From positions 1 to 5,894 of the forward strand of contig NHEU02000037.1 in assembly GCA_002171495.2 (NCBI GenBank): a DNA stretch of 5,894 nt. The letters are read 5' to 3'. The position numbers and the translations under genes are program-made. Source of the stretch: Alphaproteobacteria bacterium TMED93. GTDB taxonomy: Bacteria; Pseudomonadota; Alphaproteobacteria; TMED109. The notes under the pieces were generated by a model, which searched no databases, was not told the origin of the DNA, and saw only the letters and a program-made list of their open reading frames with translations. Position 1 is the stretch's first letter. Every line of letters begins with the position of its first letter. This document shows, piece by piece, positions 5,426-5,894 of the stretch.

Positions 5426-5894
5426 TGAAATTTAAATTTTTAATCGCCTTACTTTTTCTATCACAAACCAATGTAATTTATGCTGAAGTAAAAACAAAGT
5501 TTCTGTTAATAAATAAGTCAAATAGAGATCTTTTAATTTTTTTAAATAATGGAGAAATTAAAAATTTTTCTATATCTTTAGGCTTTGAACCTTTTGGAAA
5601 AAAAATTAAAAAAGGTGATGGAAAAACTCCTGAAGGGCTTTACTATATAGAAAAAAAAATCCGAGATAGCTCATTTTATTTAGCTTTACAAATTTCCTAT
5701 CCCAACCCTTGGGATATTAGAAGAGCATTAAGCTTAAATAATCACCCAGGTGGACAAATTATGATACATGGAGTTCCAAATAAAGGATATGATAAAAACT
5801 TTCACAATAAAAAAAATGACTGGACTGAAGGTTGTGTTGCTATAAAAAACAATGAGATGCGCATTCTATGGAAAGTTGTAGATGTTGGAACACC
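5425..5894 (+). CDS. Secreted L,D-transpeptidase-fold (YkuD) protein, 3' end cut by window edge
   Basis: This is a YkuD-family protein expected in the periplasm, where relatives form 3-3 cross-links in peptidoglycan or attach lipoproteins to it. The first 156 residues are present. Residues 1-20 form a signal peptide (MKFKF, hydrophobic core, then VIYA before Glu21, a plausible cleavage site). The mature part starts directly with the catalytic domain: GDGKTPEGLYYI (64-75) is the usual K-T-P-x-G loop, MIHGVP (113-118) carries His115, and NDWTEGCVAIKNNEM (131-145) carries the nucleophile Cys137 in the T-x-G-C form of the motif. All key residues are kept, so activity is expected, but the exact reaction cannot be told from the sequence. 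The visible end (VVDVGT) fits the close of the domain, so probably little is missing. The ATG is in TAATG with the hemY stop, indicating coupled translation; no Shine-Dalgarno is visible. Confidence 0.9.
   Translation, partial: MKFKFLIALLFLSQTNVIYAEVKTKFLLINKSNRDLLIFLNNGEIKNFSISLGFEPFGKKIKKGDGKTPEGLYYIEKKIRDSSFYLALQISYPNPWDIRRALSLNNHPGGQIMIHGVPNKGYDKNFHNKKNDWTEGCVAIKNNEMRILWKVVDVGT

Noticed and set aside
1..5894. CRISPR arrays, tRNA/rRNA genes, insertion sequences, prophage or defence genes
   Set aside because: Coding regions fill all but about 36 bp of the window with core metabolic or envelope genes; no spaced repeats, terminal inverted repeats or RNA-like conserved segments were seen.

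Overview
The window looks like a tightly packed, AT-rich alphaproteobacterial chromosome segment (about 30% G+C by eye). Three things point to Alphaproteobacteria: the gene order gpsA-tsaD / hemC-hemD-mitofilin-like-hemY, the TsaD C-terminus ending in PRWPL, and the HemY-like protein with a C-terminal four-cysteine ribbon. Very low G+C, K/N/I-rich proteins, a 32-bp divergent intergenic region and 1-4 bp gene junctions suggest a streamlined free-living marine lineage (SAR11-like or a similar AT-rich group). This placement is inference; the sequence alone does not fix the genus.

Layout. On the minus strand, tsaD (tRNA t6A synthesis) runs leftward and overlaps by 4 bp the start of gpsA (glycerol-3-phosphate dehydrogenase), of which only the first 47 codons are in the window. 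A 32-bp AT-only-but-one-base gap separates tsaD from a rightward operon. That operon holds hemC, hemD, an inner-membrane mitofilin (Mic60)-type protein, a HemY-type TPR membrane protein, and the first 156 codons of a secreted L,D-transpeptidase-fold (YkuD) protein that runs off the right edge. Junctions in the operon are +1 nt, +3 nt, a 4-nt overlap and a 1-nt overlap, so it is very probably one transcript with coupled translation. No gene-free stretch longer than 32 bp exists, and I see no RNA gene, mobile element, CRISPR array or terminator.

How the genes work together. HemC and HemD carry out two consecutive steps, porphobilinogen to hydroxymethylbilane to uroporphyrinogen III. The mitofilin-like and HemY-like proteins are membrane-anchored and regularly accompany hemC/hemD in Alphaproteobacteria. 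Their link to heme synthesis is by context only, and the mitofilin-like protein is the bacterial relative of the mitochondrial cristae organiser Mic60. The transpeptidase-like protein acts in the cell envelope and may simply be co-transcribed.

The most interesting parts are: (1) the N-terminal 115 residues of the mitofilin-like protein, which have 26 basic and no acidic residues and contain a roughly 11-residue amphipathic repeat before the membrane helix; (2) the sharp composition shift in that gene, from about 15% to about 45% G+C; and (3) a possible symmetrical, bidirectional -10 element in the 32-bp gap. Core gene functions are well supported. I did not find a clearly new multi-gene system.
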